Shown: positions 43,510 to 52,455, numbered from the stretch's first letter. The stretch is DNA of 64,000 nucleotides from Palsa-506 sp963707065 (GCA_963707065.1 CAVPPJ010000052.1:1-64000), one strand, 5' to 3'. The notes: generated by a model from the sequence alone, not told the origin. Translations and numbers: made by a program.

Positions 43510-45123
43510 CTAACCGGTGCCGCCTGCCCGCCGCCGCCACAGCAGCCAGCCGGCCCCGCCGATCACCACCAGGCCGCCGGCCGCGATGCCGGCGATAGCG
43601 CCGGGCGGAAGGCCGCCGCCGCCGGCGGCCGCGGGCCGGCTGCCCGGCGGGGTCGTCGCGGCGGCGCCCGGAGTCGTCACCGGCCTTGAGGTAGCCGGGC
43701 TGCCCGGGCCCGGGCTGGCCCGGGGCGACGCGGTGAAGGCGACAACGTGCTCCGCTGACGCAGCCAGCAGGAGGCCATCGCCGACGCCCGGAGTCGGGAA
43801 GTGATTGGCGGGCACGCCGATCGGGGCCTGCTGCCGCACCCGGCCGGTCGCGGGATCGAGCCCGTACAGAGTGCCGCTGCGGCCGATGGTCCAGACCAGG
43901 CCCGCAGCCACGATCGGGGGCCCGCCGTCCGTTCCCGAGGTCCATAGCAGGCGCAGCGCCGGGGGAGACCGCGCTGCCCGGACGGCGATGATCCCGCTGA
44001 AGCAGGGCAGGTAGACGGTCATGCCCACGACGGCAGAGCCGCCGTCGATGTCCTCGCCGCAGGCCGGGCCCAGCGCGGCCTGCTGCCCGCCGATGCCGCC
44101 AAGGTGCGCGCCGTTGAGCAGGTAGACGATGCGGGACTTCCCGGCGAGGATCACCTGGCCATCGGGCAGCAGGGCCGGCTCGGTCGACATATCAAGATCC
44201 TGGGCGTTGTTCGCGGCCCAGTTGCCCGGCGCGAAGAACTGCAGCAGCCGGAGGGACGACGACAGCTCAAGCACCGAGTCACTGTCGTCGTACGCGTGGC
44301 CGGGCGAGTGGACCGAGCCGTTCCCGGTGCTGACCCACAGGTGGCCGCTGCTATCCACGGCGGGCGCCGCCCCGCCCATCCAGATCGCCCCCTGCGACTC
44401 GCCGGCCGCTGCGTCGACGGTGAAGTCCGCCGGCCTGCCGCCCGCTTCCGGGACCGCCACCAGCCGGCCTCGGTAGGCGGCGCAGTCTCCGAAGTTGCCG
44501 CCGAAGCCGAACACCACCCGGCCCGCGTCGAGGGTGAGGCCGGTGCGCTGCAGCAGCGCCGCGGTATCCGCCCCGGCCGGGTCCACGTCCTGGGTCATCT
44601 CGCGCTTGCCCGAGTCCGTGGCCAGCCCGGCCAGCAGGTGCGCCGGCTTTCCGTGCACCAGCTCGTCGGCCACCACGAAGATCTCGCCGCGTGACTGATC
44701 GATGACAGGCGTACCGGTGATGCCCACTGTCGGCGTGATGTCGCCGCAGGGCAGGGATCCCGCGGGCACGGGCGGGCCCAGGTGCGCTGACCAGACCACG
44801 GCGCCGGTGGCCGATGACAGCGCGTAGACCGTGTCATTCTCCGTCGCGACGTAGACGCGCCCGGACGACACGAGCGGCTCGCCGTAGATCTCCCCGTCGA
44901 GCGCGGGCGAAGTCCATGCCCGGGTCGCGGTGTCGACGGCGGTCACCCGCTCCGCGACGCCCCGGCCGGCCGCATCCTGGTGATACACCGGCCAGGAACC
45001 AGGGCCGGCCAGCCCGGACGAGAGGGTTGCCGCCCCCGCGGCACCGCTCCCGCTTGCCCAGGTCACAGCGGCCAGGGCCAGGAGAACAGCCGCTCCCGGC
45101 AAGCCGCGCGGCCGTCCGCTCAT
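43510..45123 (-). CDS. Secreted, membrane-anchored PQQ-like beta-propeller protein
   Basis: A 537-residue exported protein. A signal peptide (GAAVLLALAAVTWASGSGAA) is followed by PQQ/YVTN-type propeller blades: DGEIYGEPLVSSGRVYVATE, DTVYALSSATGAVVWSAHLG, AAPAVDSSGHLWVSTGNGSV, GTLYGLDPATGRVRQQAPIG. A Pro/Thr/Ser-rich linker and a C-terminal membrane helix (IAGIAAGGLVVIGGAGWLLW) plus basic tail then anchor it. It could bind ligands or proteins at the cell surface, or be a quinoprotein relative; no enzymatic residues were identified. The ATG at 45123 places the signal peptide directly. Confidence 0.85.
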   Translation of the reverse strand: MSGRPRGLPGAAVLLALAAVTWASGSGAAGAATLSSGLAGPGSWPVYHQDAAGRGVAERVTAVDTATRAWTSPALDGEIYGEPLVSSGRVYVATENDTVYALSSATGAVVWSAHLGPPVPAGSLPCGDITPTVGITGTPVIDQSRGEIFVVADELVHGKPAHLLAGLATDSGKREMTQDVDPAGADTAALLQRTGLTLDAGRVVFGFGGNFGDCAAYRGRLVAVPEAGGRPADFTVDAAAGESQGAIWMGGAAPAVDSSGHLWVSTGNGSVHSPGHAYDDSDSVLELSSSLRLLQFFAPGNWAANNAQDLDMSTEPALLPDGQVILAGKSRIVYLLNGAHLGGIGGQQAALGPACGEDIDGGSAVVGMTVYLPCFSGIIAVRAARSPPALRLLWTSGTDGGPPIVAAGLVWTIGRSGTLYGLDPATGRVRQQAPIGVPANHFPTPGVGDGLLLAASAEHVVAFTASPRASPGPGSPATSRPVTTPGAAATTPPGSRPAAAGGGGLPPGAIAGIAAGGLVVIGGAGWLLWRRRAGGTG

Positions 45124-45368
45124 GGCCGGGCGGCGGCCTGGCAGCTGGCATGCTTCGTCATCATCACAGCCTAGCGACGTGACTCCCGCGAGCCCGTGCC
45201 GTGACCGGCCGGTGCGGCCCTGATCCGGCCTGGCTACCGGCTGGTGGCGATCCGGCCATGACATGCGGCGGCCCGGGGAAGCGGCTGGTGCTCACCCGGG
45301 CAGCCCGGTCCACCAGCCGGGCGCCGCTGGGTAGGATGCGCAAACGTCGATCTACGGGAGGGGCTGCA

Positions 45369-45671
45369 TTGGCGGAAAGACGGGTAGTCATGAGCGACGG
45401 GCTGGCTGAGCGCGTCGTGCGCCGCGCCATCGCCGCGCTGGCCAACTCATACGCTCATGCGCCGGCCAGGGCCACGGCCGCGAAGGAGCTGCTTGTCCAT
45501 GCCCTGGACGGCGAGTCCGAGCCGGCCGACGCGGTGGACGGCTACGCGGCGGCGGCCGTCCTCGCGGCTCTCGCGCACGGGATCGAGGCCGAGGCGGGGC
45601 GGGGGCTTGACTGGCTCTCCGTCGCGGCCCTGGCGGAATGGGACTTCCACCATCCCGAGTCCCCGATCTGA
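45369..45671 (+). CDS. Hypothetical helical protein
   Basis: A protein of about 100 residues with an N-terminal helix (ERVVRRAIAALANSYAHAPA), KELLVHALDGESEPADAVDG and a C-terminal WLSVAALAEWDFHHPESPI. It is unrecognised. A TTG at 45369 has GGAGGGG six bases upstream; an ATG at 45390 is an alternative. The stop is followed by a stretch that reads into the APH-like gene in another frame. Confidence 0.5.
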   Translation: MAERRVVMSDGLAERVVRRAIAALANSYAHAPARATAAKELLVHALDGESEPADAVDGYAAAAVLAALAHGIEAEAGRGLDWLSVAALAEWDFHHPESPI

Positions 45672-45765
45672 GCCTGGCCCGCTAGCGGAGCCAGCCGGCC
45701 CGCTGGCCGAGCCAGCCTGCCCGTCAGCTGAGCTCGCGGCCTGGTGCCTGGAGAATCTCGGCTCG

Positions 45766-46635
45766 ATGCCGGTCCGGGTGCACTTCCGCCAAGCACACCT
45801 GTCGGTAGTGACCGGCGTGCGGCTCGCGGACGGCCGGAACGTGGTGATCAAGGCCAGGCCGGCGACGGCCCGCCAGCATGGCTGCCTGGAGATCCAGCGT
45901 CACCTGTGGCAGGCGGGATTCCCGTGCCCGCAGCCACTTGCCGGGCCGGCTCCGCTGGCAGCGCTGGATGCGGTGGCGGAGGCCTTCGTTCCCGGCGGAA
46001 CGCAGCTCGCGTCAGGTCCCGGCTTCGCCGCCTCGTTCGCCGCCGCGCTTGCCGGGCTCATCCGGCTCACGCCGCCGGCGGCCGCCGTGCCCGCCCTGGA
46101 CCCGCCGCCGCCATGGTGCTACTGGGATCACCGCGAGCCCGGGCCATGGCCGTGGCCCGACGACCTGGACGCGGACCTGAACGCGCATCCGGGACCGGCC
46201 TGGCTGGATGACGCGGCGGTCCGCGTCCGCAGCCGGCTGGCGCGGCACGCCGGGCCTTCCGTCGTCGGGCACAGCGACTGGGAATCCCAGAACATCCGGT
46301 GGCACCACGGTCGGCTGCACGTCGTGCACGACTGGGACAGCATCGTCAGCAGGCCCGAGGCAGCGATCGCCGGGCTGGCGGCGGCCGTGTTCGCGGCAGG
46401 CGGCGACCCTGGCGATCCCGGCCAGCACGCCACGGTCGCCCAGGGCGAGCAGTTCCTCGCCGCGTACGAACGCGCCCGCGGCCGCCGCTGGACCGCCGAT
46501 GAGCGCGAGGTGGCCTGGGCATCAGGAGCCTGGGTCACGGCTTTCAACGCCAAGAAGGACACGGTCCGCGGCGGGCCGCCTGCCCCGGGGCTTGCCGCCG
46601 AGATCGCGGACCGGCTGCGCCGGGCCCGGGCCTAG
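45766..46635 (+). CDS. Aminoglycoside-phosphotransferase (APH)-fold protein
   Basis: A kinase-fold protein of about 289 residues. RNVVIKARPATARQHGCLEI has the ATP-contact Lys, and HRLWQAGFPCPQPL-like sequence (RHLWQAGFPCPQPL) follows. The catalytic loop is SVVGHSDWESQNIRW, an HxDxxxxN variant with Ser-Asp-Trp after the His, and LHVVHDWDSIV carries the metal-binding Asp. Aminoglycoside, homoserine or choline-like substrates are possible; APH folds are diverse. The frame is open upstream through LAEPAGPLAEPACPSAELAA but has no good start, so the N-terminus is uncertain. Confidence 0.78.
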   Translation: MPVRVHFRQAHLSVVTGVRLADGRNVVIKARPATARQHGCLEIQRHLWQAGFPCPQPLAGPAPLAALDAVAEAFVPGGTQLASGPGFAASFAAALAGLIRLTPPAAAVPALDPPPPWCYWDHREPGPWPWPDDLDADLNAHPGPAWLDDAAVRVRSRLARHAGPSVVGHSDWESQNIRWHHGRLHVVHDWDSIVSRPEAAIAGLAAAVFAAGGDPGDPGQHATVAQGEQFLAAYERARGRRWTADEREVAWASGAWVTAFNAKKDTVRGGPPAPGLAAEIADRLRRARA

Positions 46636-46645
46636 CCCGCCGGGA

Positions 46646-47872
46646 TCATAGCCGGGGGTCGACCGGCTCGCTTTCCAGCGCAAGCACGCCGAACACGCAC
46701 TCGTGCACGCGGAACGCAGGCTCGCGGCGCACGAATCGCTCCAGCGCCTCCACTCCCAGCGCGAACTCGGCTGTGGCCAGCGAGCGCTTCCGCCCGAGAC
46801 TGCGCTCCCGCAGCCGGCCCAGGTTGCCGGCCACGGTGTACTCAGGCCCGTAGATGATCCGCAGGTACTCCGGCCCCCGGCACTTGATCCCCGGCTGGGC
46901 GATGCCGTGCCTGCCCCGGGTGACCGGGTCGGCCGGCTTGACCACCATGCCCTCGCCGCCTGCGCCGGTGAGTTCCTCCCACCAGGCCGTGGCGGCCGCA
47001 TCGGCGCCGGGATCGGCGAGATCGAGGACGAGATGGCGGGTGGCCGCGATGAGCGGGTCGGCCCGGGCCAGCCTTTCGGCCACTTGCAGGTGCCACCGGT
47101 GATCCTGGCCGAAGCAGCTGCCTGCCGAGCCGGCCAGCACCTGGAACGGGGCCAGCCGCACGTCGTCCAGGGATGACACCGGCCACACGTAGGGCCGGTA
47201 GGCTCGGACGAACGACTCCGCCGCCCGCAGCCGTTCCTGACTGCGCTCGCGGAGCCCGGCTACCTCCAGGCCCCTGGCCTCGGCGGCGTCCAGCATCCCG
47301 GCGGCGGCGCCCAGCCCGGCCACGGCAGCGGCGCCGACGGCTGCGTACTGGCCGGAAATCAGCTCGGCCGCCTTCAGCGACCACGGCATGATCTCGCAGT
47401 CGAACGCGGCCCAGTCACCGAGCTCGTCCCACAGCCCGGTCACGGCTGCCGCCTCGCGCAGGCGGCTGACCAGCGTGTCCTGCATCCCGGCGTCGCTGAA
47501 GAACCTTCGCCCGGTGCGGGTGTAGACGATGCCGGCCTGGTCGGCGCCGAACCATTCCCGGGCGGCGGCCGGCGTCCGGCAGACCACCGCGACGGCCCGC
47601 GAGCCCATGTGCTTCTCCTCGCACACCACCCGCGCCACGCCGTCGCGCCGGTAGGCGGCCAGCGCGTCAGCGGGATGCTCCAGCAGTCCCGGCCGGGCGC
47701 TGGCCGGCACCGGCGCCATCGTCGGCGGCAGGTAGATCAGCCACTGCGGGGCGACCGCGAACCGGCTCATGACCTCCAGCGCGGCCGCCGCGTTCTCCGC
47801 CGGGATGGTCACCCGCCCGCGCAGCCGGGTCTCGATTCCGCGCCTGCCGAGCACGTCGTCGACGTCGAGCAT
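46646..47872 (-). CDS. pnkp: Pnkp-type RNA ligase (nucleotidyltransferase) domain in its own frame
   Basis: This 408-residue frame corresponds to the C-terminal ligase module of bacterial polynucleotide kinase-phosphatase-ligase. N-terminal family sequence (GRVTIPAENAAAALEVMSRF) leads to motif I VVCEEKHMGSRAVAVVCR with the Lys that accepts AMP, motif III FDCEIMPWSLKAAEL, motif IV GGEGMVVKPADPV and motif V QPGIKCRGPEYLRIIYGPEY. All are intact, so adenylation is expected. It begins with ATG after a Gly/Arg-coding GC run and overlaps the kinase-phosphatase ORF by about 64 bases in another frame. In CthPnkp-like proteins this is one chain of about 870 residues. Split gene, frameshift or error are all possible. 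Confidence 0.88.
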   Translation of the reverse strand: MLDVDDVLGRRGIETRLRGRVTIPAENAAAALEVMSRFAVAPQWLIYLPPTMAPVPASARPGLLEHPADALAAYRRDGVARVVCEEKHMGSRAVAVVCRTPAAAREWFGADQAGIVYTRTGRRFFSDAGMQDTLVSRLREAAAVTGLWDELGDWAAFDCEIMPWSLKAAELISGQYAAVGAAAVAGLGAAAGMLDAAEARGLEVAGLRERSQERLRAAESFVRAYRPYVWPVSSLDDVRLAPFQVLAGSAGSCFGQDHRWHLQVAERLARADPLIAATRHLVLDLADPGADAAATAWWEELTGAGGEGMVVKPADPVTRGRHGIAQPGIKCRGPEYLRIIYGPEYTVAGNLGRLRERSLGRKRSLATAEFALGVEALERFVRREPAFRVHECVFGVLALESEPVDPRL

Positions 47873-49206
47873 CCGGCCGCCGCCCCCGCCGCCGCCGCGC
47901 CCTCAGCCGCAGCGCCGCCCCCAGCCGCGGTAGCAGCTGCCAGCGGGCGGGCCGGCTCGTAATACACGCTCCGGGCAGGGACAGACACCAGCTCCCGCTC
48001 CGGATAGCGCAACGCGGTCAGGCGCCCTCCGAAGACGCAGCCGGTATCCAGGCAGATGGTGTTATTTACCCAAACGGGCACGGGAACCGGAGTGTGGCCG
48101 TAAACCACGACGGCCTTGCCCCGGTAGTCCAGCGCCCACGGGTAGCGGACCGGAAGCCCGAACTCGTCGGTCTCCCCGGTGGTCTCCCCGTACAGGGCGA
48201 AGGACCGCACCGCAGCGGAGGCACGCCCGTGCATCTCCTCCCGCAGCCCCGCATGGGCGACCACCAGCCGCCCGCCGTCCAGCACGTAGTGGCTGATCAG
48301 GCCGTCCAGGAAGGCGGTCACCTGGGCCCGGAACTCCTCCGGCCCGGCCTGCAGCTGGGCCAGCGACTCGGCCAGGCCATGACTGACCTGGACGTTGCGG
48401 CCGCGCAGCGCCCGCAGCAGCTTGCTCTCGTGATTCCCGGCAACGCACAGGGCGGTGCCTGCCCCGACCATCGCCATGACCTCGGCGAGCACCCCCGGCG
48501 TGTCCGGGCCGCGGTCGACCAGGTCACCGACGAACACCGCGGTCCGGCCGGCTGGATGCCGCCGCGGGCCGGCCCCGTCCGCAGCTGGCAAGTAGCCGAG
48601 CGAGCCGAGCAGTTCGGCAAGCTCGGCGTGGCAGCCGTGCACGTCGCCGATGATGTCGAACGGCCCGCGGGCGGCCGTCCGGTCGGTCCAGGCCGGCTCC
48701 CGGACGATCTGCGCCGCATCCACCTCCGCCGCCCCGCGCAGCATGAACACGCGGCGGAACCCCTCCCGTTCCAGCTGCCGGACCGAGCGGGCGAGCATCC
48801 CGTGCTGCCGCGCGATGACCCCGGATCCGAAGTTCCGGTCGGCCCGCTCCTTGTTCCGCTCGATGCAGGTCTTCTCGCCGACGTCGAGCACGATCGCCAC
48901 CGGCAGCACGTGCTGGTCGCGGGCGAGCGCCAGCAGCGGCCGCCGCGCGTCCGGCTGCACGTTCGTGGCGTCGATCACGGTCAGCCGCCCGATGGCCAGC
49001 CGCTTCGCGGCGACCACGTGCAGCGCCTCGAACGCGGCCACGGTGACCGACTGGTCGTTCTCGTCGTCGCCGACCAGGCCGCGGAAGAAGTCCGAGGACA
49101 GCACCTCGGTCGGCCGGAAGTGCCGGGCCGCGAAGGTTGACTTGCCGGAGCCGGTCACGCCGACGAGCACGACCAGGCACAGCTCGGGAATCTTGATCGT
49201 CGTCAC
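47809..49206 (-). CDS. pnkp: Pnkp polynucleotide kinase-phosphatase (N-terminal two domains)
   Basis: A 465-residue product with kinase then phosphatase. The kinase (about 1-170) has LCLVVLVGVTGSGKSTFAAR, SSDFFRGLVGDDENDQSVTV and the lid Arg region ERNKERADRNFGSG. The calcineurin-type phosphatase (about 175-430) has FDIIGDVHGCHAELAELLGS, AVFVGDLVDRGPDTPGV, LCVAGNHESKLL, VVAHAGLREEM and VVVYGHTPVPVPVWVNN. Together these heal 2',3'-cyclic/3'-phosphate and 5'-OH ends of cleaved RNA. The GTG start overlaps the hen1 stop as GTGA, showing tight coupling. After an Ala-rich linker the frame ends in CSTSTTCSAGAESRP, which is merely the out-of-frame start of the ligase. Confidence 0.93.
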   Translation of the reverse strand: MTTIKIPELCLVVLVGVTGSGKSTFAARHFRPTEVLSSDFFRGLVGDDENDQSVTVAAFEALHVVAAKRLAIGRLTVIDATNVQPDARRPLLALARDQHVLPVAIVLDVGEKTCIERNKERADRNFGSGVIARQHGMLARSVRQLEREGFRRVFMLRGAAEVDAAQIVREPAWTDRTAARGPFDIIGDVHGCHAELAELLGSLGYLPAADGAGPRRHPAGRTAVFVGDLVDRGPDTPGVLAEVMAMVGAGTALCVAGNHESKLLRALRGRNVQVSHGLAESLAQLQAGPEEFRAQVTAFLDGLISHYVLDGGRLVVAHAGLREEMHGRASAAVRSFALYGETTGETDEFGLPVRYPWALDYRGKAVVVYGHTPVPVPVWVNNTICLDTGCVFGGRLTALRYPERELVSVPARSVYYEPARPLAAATAAGGGAAAEGAAAAGAAAGCSTSTTCSAGAESRPGCAGG

Positions 49207-50681
49207 GGGCACCGTGCCAGCACGGCCAGCTGCGTCGGCGGGCCGACGCTCGGGTCTTCCGCCCCGACGGGCTCGAACGCGGCCGTGTAGCCGTGCCGGA
49301 CGGCCACCGCCTCGGCCCAGCCGCGGAACTCGGCCCGGCCCCATTCGAACCGGTGGTCCGGGTGCCGCCGCGCGCCCGGCGCCAGGCCCGGGTAGCGGAC
49401 GTTGTACTCGGCGTTGGGCGTGGTGACCACTACGGCGGCCGGGGCGGCTCCGCCGAACACGGCCTGCTCAAGCGCGCCAAGCCGGTCCGGGTCGATGTGC
49501 TCGATCACTTCCATCAGCACGGCCGCGTCGTAGCCGGCCAGGCGGCGGTCGGAGTAGGTCAGCGCGCCCTGCAGCAGCCGGATCCGGGCACGCTGCCGCG
49601 GCGCCATCTCGTCCAGCCGCAGCCGCCGGGCCGCCCGCTCGAGGGCGGCCGCGGATGCGTCCACGCCGACGATCTCCTCGAACTGGCCCTCCTGCAGCAT
49701 CCCGGCGAGCAGGCGGCCATCGCCGCAGCCGAGGTCGAGGACGCGCCGCGCGCCCGACGTCTTCAGTGCCGCGAGCACTGCCGTCAGCCGCAGGTCCCGC
49801 AGCCGGGCGTGCTCCCCGGTCAGCGGCCTGCCAGCTGCGCTGGCCGCGGCGCCGCCGGCCGCCCCCTCGACGGCCTCGCCCGCAGGTGCCCTAGCGTCCC
49901 CGGCGGCTGGTTCTCCGGCGGCCTCGTCCGCGTCGGCGGCCTCGCCGCCGGAGTCCTCGTCGAGCAGCCGCGCGGTGGCCTCGGCCGCGAGCCGTGGCTG
50001 GTGCCGCAGGTAGCGGCGGATGATCACGTCACGCTCGGGGTGCCCGGCCAGCCACTCGCCCGCGCCCGCCACCAGCTTGTCGATCTCGTCCCTGGTCACC
50101 CAGTAGTGCTTGTCGTCGTCCAGAACCGGAAGCAGCACATACAGCTGGCCGAGCAGGTCACGGACCCGGCAGTGCGCCGAGACGACCACGTCGAAGTACG
50201 GGCTGTTCCCCCACTGGGGAAACCACGGATCGAGCGGGATCGGCCGGGCGCTCACCTGGTAGCCGAGCGGCTCGAACAGCTTCCGCAGCAGTTCCTCCCC
50301 GCCGCGGCACGGCAGCACCGGCAGCCATGCGGATAGTGCCAGCTCCTGGTCCGGCAGCCCGGGGCGCTCCTTGCACTGGCCGCGCAGCGCGGTGCCGAAC
50401 ATTTTCCGCAGCGCGACGCTCAGGAAGGACGACGCCGCATACGGCCGGTCGTTCACGTAAGCGGCGAGCGGGAAAGGCCCGCCACGGCTGCGCCGCACCA
50501 GCGCGACCGGGTCGACCTCAACCAGCAGCGCGATGGTGCAGCGCTCCGGCTCAGCCGCCGGGTAGAAAGCGTGCGCCACCCCGAAGCCCACGTCGACCGA
50601 GCGCACGGCCGCGGGATTCTTGTGCAGCAGGAACCCGAGATCCGTCGCGGGCGGCGACGTGCTCGTGATCGTCAGCAGCAT
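49203..50681 (-). CDS. hen1: Hen1, 3'-terminal RNA ribose 2'-O-methyltransferase
   Basis: A 492-residue bacterial Hen1. The N-terminal Hen1-specific domain runs from MLLTITSTSPPATDLGFLLH through AYVNDRPYAASSFLSVALRK and CRGGEELLRKLFEPLGYQV. A low-complexity Ala/Glu/Asp linker (about 275-325) leads to the SAM-dependent methyltransferase: ARRVLDLGCGDGRLLAGML, then VLMEVIEHIDPDRLGALEQA with the metal-binding E-x-x-E-H, and RHPDHRFEWGRAEFRGWAEA with the distal His. It methylates the 2'-OH at a cleaved RNA's 3' end so that repaired RNA resists re-cutting by ribotoxins. ATG at 50681 is preceded by GAGGGA; upstream in-frame sequence is not homologous. Its stop overlaps the pnkp start. Confidence 0.94.
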   Translation of the reverse strand: MLLTITSTSPPATDLGFLLHKNPAAVRSVDVGFGVAHAFYPAAEPERCTIALLVEVDPVALVRRSRGGPFPLAAYVNDRPYAASSFLSVALRKMFGTALRGQCKERPGLPDQELALSAWLPVLPCRGGEELLRKLFEPLGYQVSARPIPLDPWFPQWGNSPYFDVVVSAHCRVRDLLGQLYVLLPVLDDDKHYWVTRDEIDKLVAGAGEWLAGHPERDVIIRRYLRHQPRLAAEATARLLDEDSGGEAADADEAAGEPAAGDARAPAGEAVEGAAGGAAASAAGRPLTGEHARLRDLRLTAVLAALKTSGARRVLDLGCGDGRLLAGMLQEGQFEEIVGVDASAAALERAARRLRLDEMAPRQRARIRLLQGALTYSDRRLAGYDAAVLMEVIEHIDPDRLGALEQAVFGGAAPAAVVVTTPNAEYNVRYPGLAPGARRHPDHRFEWGRAEFRGWAEAVAVRHGYTAAFEPVGAEDPSVGPPTQLAVLARCP

Positions 50682-50854
50682 GGGATTCCCTCGCGCCTCG
50701 GCCGGCTGGCCCGGCCTCGGCCAGCAGATCAGCCTACGCCGGATCGGGCTGCCAGTCGCGGGAGTATCCCGGCGGCGCAGCAGCAGGAAGCTGCCGCCTG
50801 GGAACGGTGCTGGTGACGACGCCGAGCAGCCTCGCACCCACGGGCGGGCCGGGC

Positions 50855-51415
50855 TCAGCGGGTACTGAATGGCCCGCCGAGGGCGGCAGGCACCAGGTCG
50901 GCGCTTGGAACCTGCACGCCGGCCGCCTGCAGCAGCCGCAGATCCTCGAGCACGAGGTCACGGCCGTAGCGTTCCTTCCGGGGGTGGTACCGCCCGCCGA
51001 GCCGGGCATAGCACTCCAGCGCCTCAGCGGTATGGCCGAGGAGCAGGTGCGCATGCGCGATGTTGATGGCATGCATGAGGTCGCCGGGCTCGTCCAGCAG
51101 CGCTTGCCGGCTCAGCGCCAGGGCTTCGGCCGCCCGGCCGGTGTACAGGTAGAGCTCGGCGAGATACGAGCGCAGCCCCGGGTAGCCGGGATCGAGCTGC
51201 TGCGCTGCCTGGTAGTCGGCCAGCGCCTCGGCGTACTTGCGCTGCAGGATCAGGATCGCGCCACGCTCGCACAGCGGCCGGGCTGCCTCCGGCCACCGCA
51301 GGCTGGCGCCGGTGAAGGCGGCGATCGCGGCGTCGTACTCGCCGAGCCGCCGGCGGCGACGGCCATCTTCGAGGAGCCGCCGTGCTTCCTCGTCAGGCTG
51401 CCGGTCGCCGGGCAT
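50855..51415 (-). CDS. TPR-containing protein upstream of hen1
   Basis: A 186-residue tetratricopeptide protein with repeats such as DEEARRLLEDGRRRRRLGEY, ARPLCERGAILILQRKYAEA, YLAELYLYTGRAAEALALSR and INIAHAHLLLGHTAEALECY. It lies about 170 bases upstream of hen1 on the same strand and may share its transcript, so it could be an accessory scaffold in the RNA-repair locus. The domain is generic, so the link is only positional. Confidence 0.85.
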   Translation of the reverse strand: MPGDRQPDEEARRLLEDGRRRRRLGEYDAAIAAFTGASLRWPEAARPLCERGAILILQRKYAEALADYQAAQQLDPGYPGLRSYLAELYLYTGRAAEALALSRQALLDEPGDLMHAINIAHAHLLLGHTAEALECYARLGGRYHPRKERYGRDLVLEDLRLLQAAGVQVPSADLVPAALGGPFSTR

Positions 51416-51486
51416 GGTGGCTAGTGAAGCACGGCGGCCCGGCAGCGGCCGCAGGCGAGGGCGCCTCAGCCCCGGGCCGGGCCGGG

Positions 51487-52455
51487 TCAGGCCAGGCCGC
51501 CGGATGCCCGGATGTTCTGCCCGGTCAGCCAGCGGGCGTCGGCACTGACCAGGAGCGCCACCACGTCGGCGACGTCGGCCGGCTGGCCGAGCCGCCGCAG
51601 GGCCGTCAGCTCGGCAACCCGCTCATGCACTTCCTCGGCTGGATTCGCGGTGCGGAACATCTCGGTGTCGGTGGCACCGGGGGACACCGAGTTGACGGTG
51701 ATCTCACGTTCGCCGAGTTCGTAGGCGGCGACCCGGCTGAGCAGCTCGAGCGCCGCCTTGCTCGCGGCATAGGTAGCCATGCCGGGACCGTTGAGCACCG
51801 TGTTGACCGTCGAGATGTTCACGATGCGGCCGCCGTCCCGCAGCCGGCTGACGGCTTCGCGGATCAGGATGAACGGGCTCTTGACGTTGGCCATCATCGT
51901 CGCGTCGAAGTCCTCGTCGCTGGTATCGGCAATCAGGCCGGTACCGGCGATGGCAGCGTTGTTGATGAGGATGTCCAGCGGCCCGGCGATTTTCTCGGCC
52001 TGGTCGTAGAGCTGGCGGGCCGCACCGGGGTCACGGAGGTCGGCCGCCAGCGCATGCGCGCGGCCGCCGGCCGCGGTGATCACCGCCACGACCTCGGCGG
52101 CAGCGCCGGCGTTGGCGGCGTAGCTCAGCACGACCTCGGCACCATCGGCGGCCAGCCGCTCGGCGATCGCCCGGCCGATGCCTCGCGACCCGCCGGTCAC
52201 CAGCGCCGCCTTGCCCTGCAGCGCCGCCTTGCCGTCCGGTCCCGCCTTGCCGATCGCGGTCCCGCCTTGGCGTCCTGGCCCGCCTTGCCGCCTGGTCCCG
52301 CCTTGCCCGGCGGCCTCGCCGGATGCCCCGTTTCCGTCATGTTCCCAGCCTGCCACGGCGCGACTCAGCCCAATCCAGGTGGTGGATCCGGCCTTCCACC
52401 ACCTCGCAAGGTGCTCAAAGGCAGGGCTCCACCACGCCCGGATTACCTGCGACAT
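51487..52455 (-). CDS. SDR-family oxidoreductase
   Basis: A classical short-chain dehydrogenase. The cofactor motif GKAALVTGGSRGIGRAIAER begins the homologous region around 52225; ILINNAAIAGTG follows; the catalytic Ser is in IVNISTVNTVLNGPGMATYA and the Tyr-x-x-x-Lys in ATYAASKAALELLSRVA. NSVSPGATDTEMFR and GQNIRASGGLA close the core. The preceding 70 residues of the open frame are Gly/Lys/Arg-rich, encoded by imperfect GGCAAGGCGG-type repeats and by the dispersed hairpin element, so the true start is unclear; an ATG at 52340 (METxGHPARPP-like start in another frame) would need a frameshift. NAD(P)H-dependent reduction of an unknown carbonyl is expected. Confidence 0.82.
   Translation of the reverse strand: MSQVIRAWWSPAFEHLARWWKAGSTTWIGLSRAVAGWEHDGNGASGEAAGQGGTRRQGGPGRQGGTAIGKAGPDGKAALQGKAALVTGGSRGIGRAIAERLAADGAEVVLSYAANAGAAAEVVAVITAAGGRAHALAADLRDPGAARQLYDQAEKIAGPLDILINNAAIAGTGLIADTSDEDFDATMMANVKSPFILIREAVSRLRDGGRIVNISTVNTVLNGPGMATYAASKAALELLSRVAAYELGEREITVNSVSPGATDTEMFRTANPAEEVHERVAELTALRRLGQPADVADVVALLVSADARWLTGQNIRASGGLA
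52377..52436. repeat. Dispersed inverted-repeat element (second copy)
   Basis: AGGTGGTGGA and TCCACCACCT make a perfect ten-base stem with an eight-base loop, and a further TCCACCACG follows after GCTCAAAGGC. GTGGATCCGGCCTTC here differs by one base from the left arm of the rhaI-rhaD hairpin, and GCTCAAAG lies 31 bases on (30 in the other copy). It sits at the 5' edge of the SDR frame, upstream of the divergent lysyl-oxidase-like gene. Confidence 0.65.
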
